The position numbers were made by a program, and so were the translations under genes. The notes beneath the pieces were generated by a model. That model ran no database searches. It had not been told where the DNA came from and was given only the letters and a program-made list of their open reading frames with translations. DNA of 64,000 bases from an uncultured Spiribacter sp. (lineage in GTDB: Bacteria; Pseudomonadota; Gammaproteobacteria; Nitrococcales; Nitrococcaceae): contig CALGDM010000013.1 of NCBI GenBank assembly GCA_937884605.1, forward strand, positions 1-64,000, read 5' to 3'. The first letter of the stretch is position 1, and each line of letters opens with the position of its first letter. Positions 43,757 to 51,403 of the stretch are shown one piece after another.

Positions 43757-44215
43757 ATGACCGACCTATCGGCGCTCTACCAGGCCGTGGTGCTTGACCA
43801 CAACCGCGCCCCACGCAACTGTCATGCGGTCTCACCCCATGACTACGAAGGCGATGGCAACAATCCATTGTGTGGCGACTGGGTGCATGTCGAGCTTCGA
43901 CTGGACTCGGCGGGTCGTATCGAGGATGTCGGTTTCAGCGGAGAGGGTTGTGCCATCTCGACGGCATCGGCGTCGATCATGACCGAAGTGTTGATGGGGC
44001 GCACACTTGATGAGGCGCGTCGGATCGGCGAACGCTTCCAGCACCTGGTGACCGATCGGGACGCGCCGCTGCCGGCGGAAGATGACCCCGAGCTCGAAAA
44101 ACTCCTGGCATTGGCCGGCGTGCGTGACTACCCCATGCGGGTGAAGTGCGCCACCCTTGCCTGGCATACCCTGCAGGCGGCGATCGAGCCGACTGCCTCG
44201 GCGGATTCGGAGTAG
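43757..44215 (+). CDS. sufU: SufU-type Fe-S assembly / sulfur transfer protein
   Basis: NPLCGDWV, GEGCAISTASASIM, VKCATLAWHTL; conserved Cys-Asp-Cys-Cys set. Confidence 0.93.
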   Translation: MTDLSALYQAVVLDHNRAPRNCHAVSPHDYEGDGNNPLCGDWVHVELRLDSAGRIEDVGFSGEGCAISTASASIMTEVLMGRTLDEARRIGERFQHLVTDRDAPLPAEDDPELEKLLALAGVRDYPMRVKCATLAWHTLQAAIEPTASADSE

Positions 44216-44218
44216 CGC

Positions 44219-44542
44219 ATGGTGGAACGCCCCCCGGTCGATACACTGCGCGAAGGCGTGGTCAGCGCCCTTCGCAGTGTCTATGACCCTGAAATCCCTG
44301 TGGATGTCTACGAGCTGGGCCTGATCTACGAGATTGAAGTGGATGCGGACGGCTTCGTCGACGTGCTGATGACGCTGACTTCGCCCGCCTGCCCGGTGGC
44401 CGGTCAGATGCCGATCATGATCAAGGCCGCGGTGGAACAGGTCCAGGGCGTTGAGGCCGCCGAGGTGGAGCTGACCTGGGATCCGCCGTGGACGCAGGAC
44501 CGGATGTCCGAAAGCGCGCGCCTGCAGCTGGGGTTCATGTAG
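44219..44542 (+). CDS. SufT-like MIP18 (DUF59) family protein
   Basis: LRSVYDPEIPVDVYELGLIYEIEV; MTLTSPACPVAGQMP. Confidence 0.92.
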   Translation: MVERPPVDTLREGVVSALRSVYDPEIPVDVYELGLIYEIEVDADGFVDVLMTLTSPACPVAGQMPIMIKAAVEQVQGVEAAEVELTWDPPWTQDRMSESARLQLGFM

Positions 44543-46184
44543 GCCCGTCGGCCGGCTGAAAAAGGCCTGGATCCACTGGCGGCTCGAGGGTCGATCCCTG
44601 TTCGATGAATGCCGGCCGCTGCCCGGTGGCGGTAAAGCCGTTGTCATAGCGGTACAGATCGGTCAGCAGGATCCGCTCGCCTTCCATACCCGCGACTTCG
44701 GTGATCGCCGTGATCCGTCGTGCCCCATCGCCAAAGCGCGTCAGCTGCACAATGATATCGATGGCCGCTGCGATCTGGTCACGAATCGCCCGCGCCGGCA
44801 GGTCCATTCCCGCCATCAATGTCATCACCTCGAGTCGGGCGAGGGCATCGCGGGGTGTATTGGCGTGGGCCGTGGTCAGGGATCCGTCATGCCCGGTATT
44901 CATCGCCTGGAGCATATCCAGCGCTTCGCCGCCGCGGCATTCCCCCACAAGGATGCGATCGGGGCGCATGCGCAGTGCATTGCGAACCAGTTCGCGAATG
45001 CTGATCGCACCACTGCCCTCAACGTTGGCCGGACGCGACTCCAGGGCCACCACGTGATCCTGCTGCAGACGCAGCTCGGCGGAGTCTTCAATGGTAACGA
45101 TCCGCTCGGACTCGTCGATTTCCTCCGACAGGGCATTCAGGACCGTTGTCTTGCCCGTGCCGGTGCCGCCGGCGATGAGGATATTACGACGGCGATGGAT
45201 GCACAGGCGCAGGAACGCCGCCATGGGGGCATCCAGGGCCCCGAATCCGATCAGATCGCCAAGCCCGATGCGTGTGTCACTGAATCGCCGGATGGTGAGC
45301 GTGGCGCCATTGAGCGCCAGCGGCGGGATGATCGCGTTGACCCGTGAGCCGTCGGGCAGCCGTGCGTCCACGAGCGGCGAGCCTTCATCAAGGCGCCGGC
45401 CGAGGGGCGAGACGATCCGGTCAAGCACGCTATCCAGGGACGCCGCCGAGCTGAATGCCAGTGCGGTCTTCTCCAATCGTCCCTGGCGCTCGACATAGAT
45501 GCTTGACGGGCCGTTGACCATGATTTCGCTGACCGCGGCGTCTTCCATGAGCGACTCGATGGGCCCGAGGCCCACGGTTTCAGCGACCACGGCAGCCACC
45601 ACGGTATTGCCGTCAAGGTCCTCGGGGATCGACAGCTCGCCTTCCTCGATCAGCTGCCAGGCCGTGGTGCGGGCTTCTTCGCGCAGTCGCTGGGGCGATA
45701 GGGTCTGGAGGATATCCCGCCGATACAGATCCAGACGCTGGCTGATGCATTCCTGAAACCGACGTACCAGTTCCGGGGCAATGCGCGGCGTGGCCGCCGG
45801 GATCGGTGGCTCCGCCGGCGCGGCCGGTGCGACAGGTGTGACAGGGTCGGGATCGGGCGCCGAGGGGACGGGCGTCTCGGCCGTGTCGACCGGCCGGACC
45901 TGCCAGCAGGTGTCGCCCAGGCGCAGCGCATCGCCGGCGGCGAGGGGGCCGGCCTGGCGGACCGGCTCGCCGTTGAAGTCGATTTCGCGCCGACCGGTCA
46001 GCAGGCGGATGTGCAGCCCATCGGTGTCCACGCGGAACTCGGCATGGCGCCGGGCGATTCCCTCACCGGCAATCCGCAGATCACAGCGACGCCCGCCACC
46101 AATGGTGTATCGACGCCCCGGATCCAGGGCAATGGGGATCGGGCGCTCATGACCACGGTGCTGGAGGAGTTCGAGCTTATTCAT
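44535..46184 (-). CDS. FHA domain - CpaF/TadA-type secretion ATPase fusion
   Basis: N-terminal FHA pattern (YTIGGGRRCDLRI...ARRHAEF...NGEPV...LAAGDALRLG); C-terminal GGTGTGKTTVLNAL and GECRGGEALDMLQAMNTGHDGSLTTAHANTPRDALARLE. Confidence 0.93.
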   Translation of the reverse strand: MNKLELLQHRGHERPIPIALDPGRRYTIGGGRRCDLRIAGEGIARRHAEFRVDTDGLHIRLLTGRREIDFNGEPVRQAGPLAAGDALRLGDTCWQVRPVDTAETPVPSAPDPDPVTPVAPAAPAEPPIPAATPRIAPELVRRFQECISQRLDLYRRDILQTLSPQRLREEARTTAWQLIEEGELSIPEDLDGNTVVAAVVAETVGLGPIESLMEDAAVSEIMVNGPSSIYVERQGRLEKTALAFSSAASLDSVLDRIVSPLGRRLDEGSPLVDARLPDGSRVNAIIPPLALNGATLTIRRFSDTRIGLGDLIGFGALDAPMAAFLRLCIHRRRNILIAGGTGTGKTTVLNALSEEIDESERIVTIEDSAELRLQQDHVVALESRPANVEGSGAISIRELVRNALRMRPDRILVGECRGGEALDMLQAMNTGHDGSLTTAHANTPRDALARLEVMTLMAGMDLPARAIRDQIAAAIDIIVQLTRFGDGARRITAITEVAGMEGERILLTDLYRYDNGFTATGQRPAFIEQGSTLEPPVDPGLFQPADGPT

Positions 46185-47463
46185 AACGGATCTCCCGAAG
46201 CGGCAAGCGCGGGACGGGGGCTGAGCGGGTCGGATCGGCCCGTTCCGGGGTGGTGGCCGCCGGATCGTCCTGCAGTGTGGGGGTGATGAGCACCACGAGC
46301 TCGGTCTGTTCGTTCTGGAACCGCTCGGAGCGAAAAAGCCGACCGATCACCGGCAGCTCGCCGAGGCCGGGCACCCGACTGACCGCACGGGATTGCTGCT
46401 CGTCGATGAGACCGGCAATCAGCAGCGTCTGCCCGCTCGGTCCGCTCATTTCGGTGATGGCGTTGCGGACCGAAAAGCCGGGTACGCCGAGTACCGTGAC
46501 AGACTCGTCGACATCGCTGACTTCCACCTCGATGCGGGTGCGGATATGGGCATCATCGCCCACCACCGGCGCCACCTTGAGCAGTATCCCGTAGTCCTTG
46601 AAGGTCACCGTCGGGTCGCCCTCGCCGTTCTGTATGGGGATCGGGACTTCACCGCCGGCCTGGAACTCGGCGGCAGTCCCGCTCAGGGCCGAGAGCATGG
46701 GCTCAGCGATCACCCGGGCCTCGCCGGACTGGCCAAGCAGGTCGATCATCGCGGTCAGGCTGAGGCCCACGCCCAGATAGCCATTGCCCTTGCCGATATC
46801 CAGGGGCAACGACTGATTGGGCAGAAAATCACCAAGCGCACCGCGAAAGACATCGTTGGTCTCGAGATCGGCAGCGTAGGCAAAGCTGATCGCGGGGGAC
46901 TGCGTCGTCCAGTCAAGACCGATCTCGCGCAGGGTCGAGGTGCGCAGTTCCACGAACCGGGCCTTGACCTGAACGCTTGGCGTGTCGCGGGCGGTTGCCG
47001 GATCGGTGAAGTCGCCCAGCTCCGGATAGGCTTCCACCAGGCGCTCGAAGCGAGCCTGATCACGATCCGTTGTGGGGTGCCCGGTGACGAAGTACTCGGC
47101 GTTGATGCGCTCGAGACGAATCCCGTCAACACGCCTGGCCAATTGCTCGAGCTGGCGGTCGCGCGGCGTGTCCGCGGAGGGCTGGACCGTAACGGCGAGA
47201 TGCCTGGGGCTGGCGCCTTCGGACCAGATGCGCAGATCGGTCTGCCCGGCGGCCCGGCCCATTAAGAGGATGCCATCGTCGTTGTCGAGCACCTCGACTT
47301 CGGCCAGTTCGCCGTCGCCGAGCGCGACGCGGACCACATTGCTTGCATCGATGATCTGCGAGTGTCCGACATCCACCGTGACGGCGGCGGCGGGCAGCCC
47401 GAGCATCAGCCCAAGCGCCGCGCCCATTGGTTGGTACCAGTGCCCGGTGCGGCGCCCAGTCAT
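46177..47463 (-). CDS. CpaC/RcpA-type pilus secretin
   Basis: Pilus-secretin N domain and secretin C-terminus (EVSDVDESVTVLGVPGFSVRNAITEM...LPVIGRLFRSERFQNEQTELVVLITP). Confidence 0.93.
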   Translation of the reverse strand: MTGRRTGHWYQPMGAALGLMLGLPAAAVTVDVGHSQIIDASNVVRVALGDGELAEVEVLDNDDGILLMGRAAGQTDLRIWSEGASPRHLAVTVQPSADTPRDRQLEQLARRVDGIRLERINAEYFVTGHPTTDRDQARFERLVEAYPELGDFTDPATARDTPSVQVKARFVELRTSTLREIGLDWTTQSPAISFAYAADLETNDVFRGALGDFLPNQSLPLDIGKGNGYLGVGLSLTAMIDLLGQSGEARVIAEPMLSALSGTAAEFQAGGEVPIPIQNGEGDPTVTFKDYGILLKVAPVVGDDAHIRTRIEVEVSDVDESVTVLGVPGFSVRNAITEMSGPSGQTLLIAGLIDEQQSRAVSRVPGLGELPVIGRLFRSERFQNEQTELVVLITPTLQDDPAATTPERADPTRSAPVPRLPLREIRYE

Positions 47464-48242
47464 GGCTCACCCCCGATAATCAGCTCGACCGCGGGTGGCG
47501 TGTCACCGGATGGAGCATGGGTGATTGCCGCGGTGTCGATGCGATAGCCATCCACCGGTGCATTATCCCGGTCAGCGCGCAGGACGACGTGGATGCTGCC
47601 AATGGCAACGGCCTGGGTGATCCGCGCGGCCTCCACCGGTGAGACGGCCAGAGTCAGGTCGTCATAGCCGGGTTGTCGGGTATTGTCCCGCGGGACGGCA
47701 AGTCGCGCGCCGGTGGCGAGGATGGGTATATCCGCCAGCAACGGCAGCGTGGTGCGTTCGCCGTCGTCGCGGTGGGTGAGCAGCAGATCCACACGGTCCC
47801 CGGGACTCAGCAGCCCGGCAATCTCGGCGCCGCCGGACACCGGAATGGTGATGGCCCGGTCGCCGGGCGTGATCTGATCGGCAAGCCGCGCGCGGTCCGA
47901 ATCGGTGACATGCACCGGCAGGATTGCGCGGCCCGCGCTCAGATCGTGGGTCAGGGTCCGCCCCGCGATGCGCGCCCAGGCGCTGTCGGCAAAGGCATGC
48001 TCATGGACAAAACGCACGGGCATCTCACGCACGGCGACGCGATCCGGTGTCAGGCGGCTGCCTTTGGGCAGATCGGCGCCGGCGACGATCACTGCACGGG
48101 TGGCGTGCGTCGAGCGCAGTTCCGCTTCGACAGCCCGGGCGCGTTGCTCGAGATGCCGATCGCCAAACCAGACACCGGCGCCACCGGCCAGCAATGCCCC
48201 GGTGACCAGCAATACACCGCGTTTCAGGGGAGTCATCATCAT
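47460..48242 (-). CDS. CpaB/RcpC-type Flp pilus assembly protein
   Basis: SAF-like domain (AVIVAGADLPKGSRLTPDRVAVREMP; RAITIPVSGGAEIAGLLSPGDRVDLLLTH); SD GGAGAAGG upstream of ATG at 48242; ORF extends to 48278. Confidence 0.87.
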   Translation of the reverse strand: MMMTPLKRGVLLVTGALLAGGAGVWFGDRHLEQRARAVEAELRSTHATRAVIVAGADLPKGSRLTPDRVAVREMPVRFVHEHAFADSAWARIAGRTLTHDLSAGRAILPVHVTDSDRARLADQITPGDRAITIPVSGGAEIAGLLSPGDRVDLLLTHRDDGERTTLPLLADIPILATGARLAVPRDNTRQPGYDDLTLAVSPVEAARITQAVAIGSIHVVLRADRDNAPVDGYRIDTAAITHAPSGDTPPAVELIIGGEP

Positions 48243-48261
48243 CGCCTTCTCCGGGGGCAGT

Positions 48262-48390
48262 TCATAACGGGATGGCAAGGCTCCAAAGCGTCTGGTCGGT
48301 GTGGCTGGCGAAGGCCGTGATCAGCCGATCGATGCCGGACCAGACCCCCATCAGCCCCGCAATCACCGCCAGGTACTCGGCGCTGCTCAT
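48262..48390 (-). CDS. Uncalled 42-aa hydrophobic small ORF in the Tad locus
   Basis: Manual translation MSSAEYLAVIAGLMGVWSGIDRLITAFASHTDQTLWSLAIPL*; start shares an A with the upstream stop (TGATG). Confidence 0.55.
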   Translation of the reverse strand: MSSAEYLAVIAGLMGVWSGIDRLITAFASHTDQTLWSLAIPL

Positions 48391-49148
48391 CACCTGCCCC
48401 CTGGTATGACGCGCTGCGCGAGTAGCAGAGTCCTGCCGGAGTGGCGCAGCAGTTCCGCTTCGAGGGCCTCGCCGTCGCGATGCAGCAGCAGGCGTTGACG
48501 GTCGGCGGTGCTCGGGCGGTCGATAGCCGCGGATTGCCAGCCAGCGGCTTCGAGCGTTTGAGTCAGGGCCCTGGCGGCCGCCGCGAGGGCCAGCGGGGTG
48601 TGGGCGTGGACGGAAGCGCCGGCGGCATTGCGACTCTGGAACTCGATCTCAAACCCGGCCGGCAGGGGCAGATAGGGTTCGGGAGGTGGCGAGTCGGCGG
48701 TATCGAGCGGCATCAGGCTGATCATCACGGCATGCCCCGCGCCAGTGGGCTTGACGGCCAGGCGCCGTGAGAAGCGGTCGCTGGCCTGCCAGAGCGTGTC
48801 GTCGCGTCCGTCACCGTCGGAGTCCTCGGCCTGCAGGACGCCGGGATGAGCCTGCCACTGCCGACTGTAGAGGGTGAGCAGGGCCGCGAGGTCGGCGCCG
48901 CTGCGGTAGGCGAGTGTGCACATCGGCAGTCCGCCGATCATGACGCGTGCATCGCGCAGTACCTCGATGGCATCAGCGGGGGTCCCCAGACTGTCCAGCT
49001 CGTCGCCGCAGGCATTGCGGGCGTTCACCGCCGGCGTCAGCAGCAGGCTGGAAAGCACGCTGACCCAGAGCCAACGGGGTCGCCAGCGCCGGTCAGCGAC
49101 GCCGGGGCAAACGTGCCGAGGGGGGAACGAAATCGGTGGCTTTGGCAT
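48390..49148 (-). CDS. Hypothetical exported protein, Tad locus
   Basis: Signal-like WLWVSVLSSLLLTPAVNA followed by a soluble region; start uncertain (overlaps the upstream gene). Confidence 0.65.
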   Translation of the reverse strand: MPKPPISFPPRHVCPGVADRRWRPRWLWVSVLSSLLLTPAVNARNACGDELDSLGTPADAIEVLRDARVMIGGLPMCTLAYRSGADLAALLTLYSRQWQAHPGVLQAEDSDGDGRDDTLWQASDRFSRRLAVKPTGAGHAVMISLMPLDTADSPPPEPYLPLPAGFEIEFQSRNAAGASVHAHTPLALAAAARALTQTLEAAGWQSAAIDRPSTADRQRLLLHRDGEALEAELLRHSGRTLLLAQRVIPGGR

Positions 49149-49845
49149 CGCGTCCTTCCTTGAAGACAAAAAATCGGCCGAGGATCTGAGCCGGTGTCGA
49201 GAGCGCATCAACGGGTTCACTGGCAACGATCTGCTGCATACGCCGCTCATACTCGGCGTCTGTGGTGGCCTGCCAGGTGCGCGTCGAGAGGCCGCCCGCG
49301 GCAGTCAGTGTCAGCGGCGGACGGTTCTCGCCCGCCTCCAGACGCGGTTGTGCCCGAACGCGGATGCGATCACCGCGCAGACCGCTGCGCTTGAGGTCGA
49401 GCATGGCTTTGGAGAGTCCGACAAAAGACGCAATCGATGGCATTGAGTCGCCATGGGCAAGGCCTCGCACGGCGCGACCGGCTGCCGGCAGGCGGGCGAG
49501 ATCTCCGTCGGGGGGTGTCGACCGCTGCCGGTTGTCGGCGACGCGTAGTGCACCCGTCGGATCCTGCCACAGCGGATTGCGGCTCGGCCCCGCGCGCCTG
49601 AGCTGGTCCACAGCCACCAGAGGCGCGTGGTCATTGCCGAACACGCGATCCTCGATCGCCAGCTGGCGTCTGGCGTCGCTGGTGTTGCCGGCAAGGCTCT
49701 GCCAGGCGGCATAGCGGGCGGCGGCCGTGGTGCTGCGGTCCATGTCGGCAAGCCGCCCCAGATAGTCCATTGCCACAAACGCCGGGATCAGCGCCAGCAG
49801 GCCGACCAGCGACTCGGTGATCGCGCTTCCCGCCTGCCGGTTCAT
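49093..49845 (-). CDS. TadE-like pseudopilin family protein
   Basis: MNRQAGSAITESLVGLLALIPAFVAMDYLGRLADM pilin-like N-terminus; position in locus. Confidence 0.7.
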   Translation of the reverse strand: MNRQAGSAITESLVGLLALIPAFVAMDYLGRLADMDRSTTAAARYAAWQSLAGNTSDARRQLAIEDRVFGNDHAPLVAVDQLRRAGPSRNPLWQDPTGALRVADNRQRSTPPDGDLARLPAAGRAVRGLAHGDSMPSIASFVGLSKAMLDLKRSGLRGDRIRVRAQPRLEAGENRPPLTLTAAGGLSTRTWQATTDAEYERRMQQIVASEPVDALSTPAQILGRFFVFKEGRDAKATDFVPPSARLPRRR

Positions 49846-51068
49846 GGCAGTCCCGGTGCCTCGAGACCGCTCAACGAGGCCTCCCAGTAGGGGTTGAAAA
49901 GCGTGGCGGGGTCCTGCCGGCTGGGGCAGTGCCGACCGCAGTCGTCGGGGACGCGGTAGCGCACCTCGCCGATGCTTATGTGTGCATTGATCGCTTCGCG
50001 GTCGTTTCGTCCGGGCAGCGCGGCGGTCACCAGCGCGGGAATGCGGATCAGGCTTTTGTCCCGCGGCGGCTGACGAAGCCGTGTGTAGCGGGCGACGCCG
50101 ACGTAGTTGCCGGCCAGCCGATCGGCATCGGCATCGCCACGGGCCAGGGTCGACCATGACTCCCAGCTCATTTTGCGCCAGTCGAAAAAGCTGACCTGCA
50201 GACGATCCCCCGAGCGCCAGCCACCGGCATCGGTGCGGGGTGGCTGCTGGGTCACGCCCTGCTTGCGAAAGCGCACGATCCTGAAAAGTGAACGGTCCCA
50301 GTCCCGGGCCCCCCGACCGAAGCGCGGTCCCCCGGACTGGGCGGGCCCCCGAAGCCAGCGGCTCAAGCGTCGGTCGTGATTGATGGTGGATCGCAGTACC
50401 CGCTGAAAGTAGCCACCGTCCCGTCCCGGCGTGACGCCCTCGAGTTTGAAGAATGCCGAGACCTGTCGGCTGAGCAGGCGCGCTTCCATCGCGGTGGCAT
50501 AGGGGTCGGGCATGGCCTCGATGGCGCGGCGCTCGTTGACCTTGAAATCGTCTCCGTAGCGCAGCGCGACACGTTGCATGACTGCGTCAACCCGCGCCGG
50601 CCGCAGCGCATTGCGCGCGCCGTACTGAGCCAGTGAAAGTAGATCCATGTAGCGGTCGGCGCTGACGATGTAACCGCGGGCGGCCGTTGATGCGGTCTTG
50701 ATCGCGGCATCGACGAGTCGTTGGGCCTCGCGGGTGGCCACACCGACGTAGGGCAGAAACTGAGCGTAACGGGCGATCTGGCGGGCCGCCTCGCCGGTGT
50801 AGCGCAACCAGCTGATGGTGGCCACCAGATGACCGACGGCGATATGGCTCGCGATCAGGCTGCGATTGGTATAAGCGATCAGATTGAGTCGTCGAGCGGT
50901 CCAGCTGGCACCGCTGTAGGCAGCGGCATCGGCGGCATTGACCACCGCCGATTCCTGCCCGATGCCGCGGATCGACCGGTGCGTGAGCACGATCGCCGCG
51001 GCGGCCAGCGCCAGAGTGGCCAGAACCACCGGCAGGATCTGGCCGCATTGCCGATCAGTTCTGCTCAT
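49842..51068 (-). CDS. TadG-like pilus assembly protein
   Basis: GQILPVVLATLALAAAAIVLTHRS...VVNAADAAAYSGASWTARRLN. Confidence 0.75.
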   Translation of the reverse strand: MSRTDRQCGQILPVVLATLALAAAAIVLTHRSIRGIGQESAVVNAADAAAYSGASWTARRLNLIAYTNRSLIASHIAVGHLVATISWLRYTGEAARQIARYAQFLPYVGVATREAQRLVDAAIKTASTAARGYIVSADRYMDLLSLAQYGARNALRPARVDAVMQRVALRYGDDFKVNERRAIEAMPDPYATAMEARLLSRQVSAFFKLEGVTPGRDGGYFQRVLRSTINHDRRLSRWLRGPAQSGGPRFGRGARDWDRSLFRIVRFRKQGVTQQPPRTDAGGWRSGDRLQVSFFDWRKMSWESWSTLARGDADADRLAGNYVGVARYTRLRQPPRDKSLIRIPALVTAALPGRNDREAINAHISIGEVRYRVPDDCGRHCPSRQDPATLFNPYWEASLSGLEAPGLP

Positions 51069-51348
51069 TGAAATTCTGCAGCGTGTCTTCCTGGCCGGCC
51101 CGATCTGCGGCGCGTTGCGAATTGTTGTCGGCCTGATCGACCTGGTCACTGCCGTCCTGACCGGCCATTTCCCGGGCCATGGCGGCGGCCTGGCTGGAAA
51201 TGGTGTCGCCGAATGCCGAGAAAATGCCGATACCGGCCACGGCGATGAGCGCGGTGATGATGATGTACTCCGACATCCCCTGACCGCGTTGGCGGTGAGT
51301 GGGGCGGGTGAGATGCGGGGCTTTCGGATGCGGGCGTTGGATGAGCAT
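51055..51348 (-). CDS. Flp-like type IVb pilin with extended hydrophilic tail
   Basis: RG|QGMSEYIIITALIAVAGIGIFSAF fits G-x4-E-Y prepilin motif; SD AAGGAGG before ATG. Confidence 0.8.
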   Translation of the reverse strand: MLIQRPHPKAPHLTRPTHRQRGQGMSEYIIITALIAVAGIGIFSAFGDTISSQAAAMAREMAGQDGSDQVDQADNNSQRAADRAGQEDTLQNFNEQN

Positions 51349-51403
51349 GGCGCCTCCTTGACTGGGCGTTGAACAGGCCGTGTGGAGATCAGCCTAGGAA
51401 CAA

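Noticed and set aside
42336-43868. Antisense 510-aa ORF over sufS
   Set aside because: Shadow frame; sufS is clear in the sense frame.
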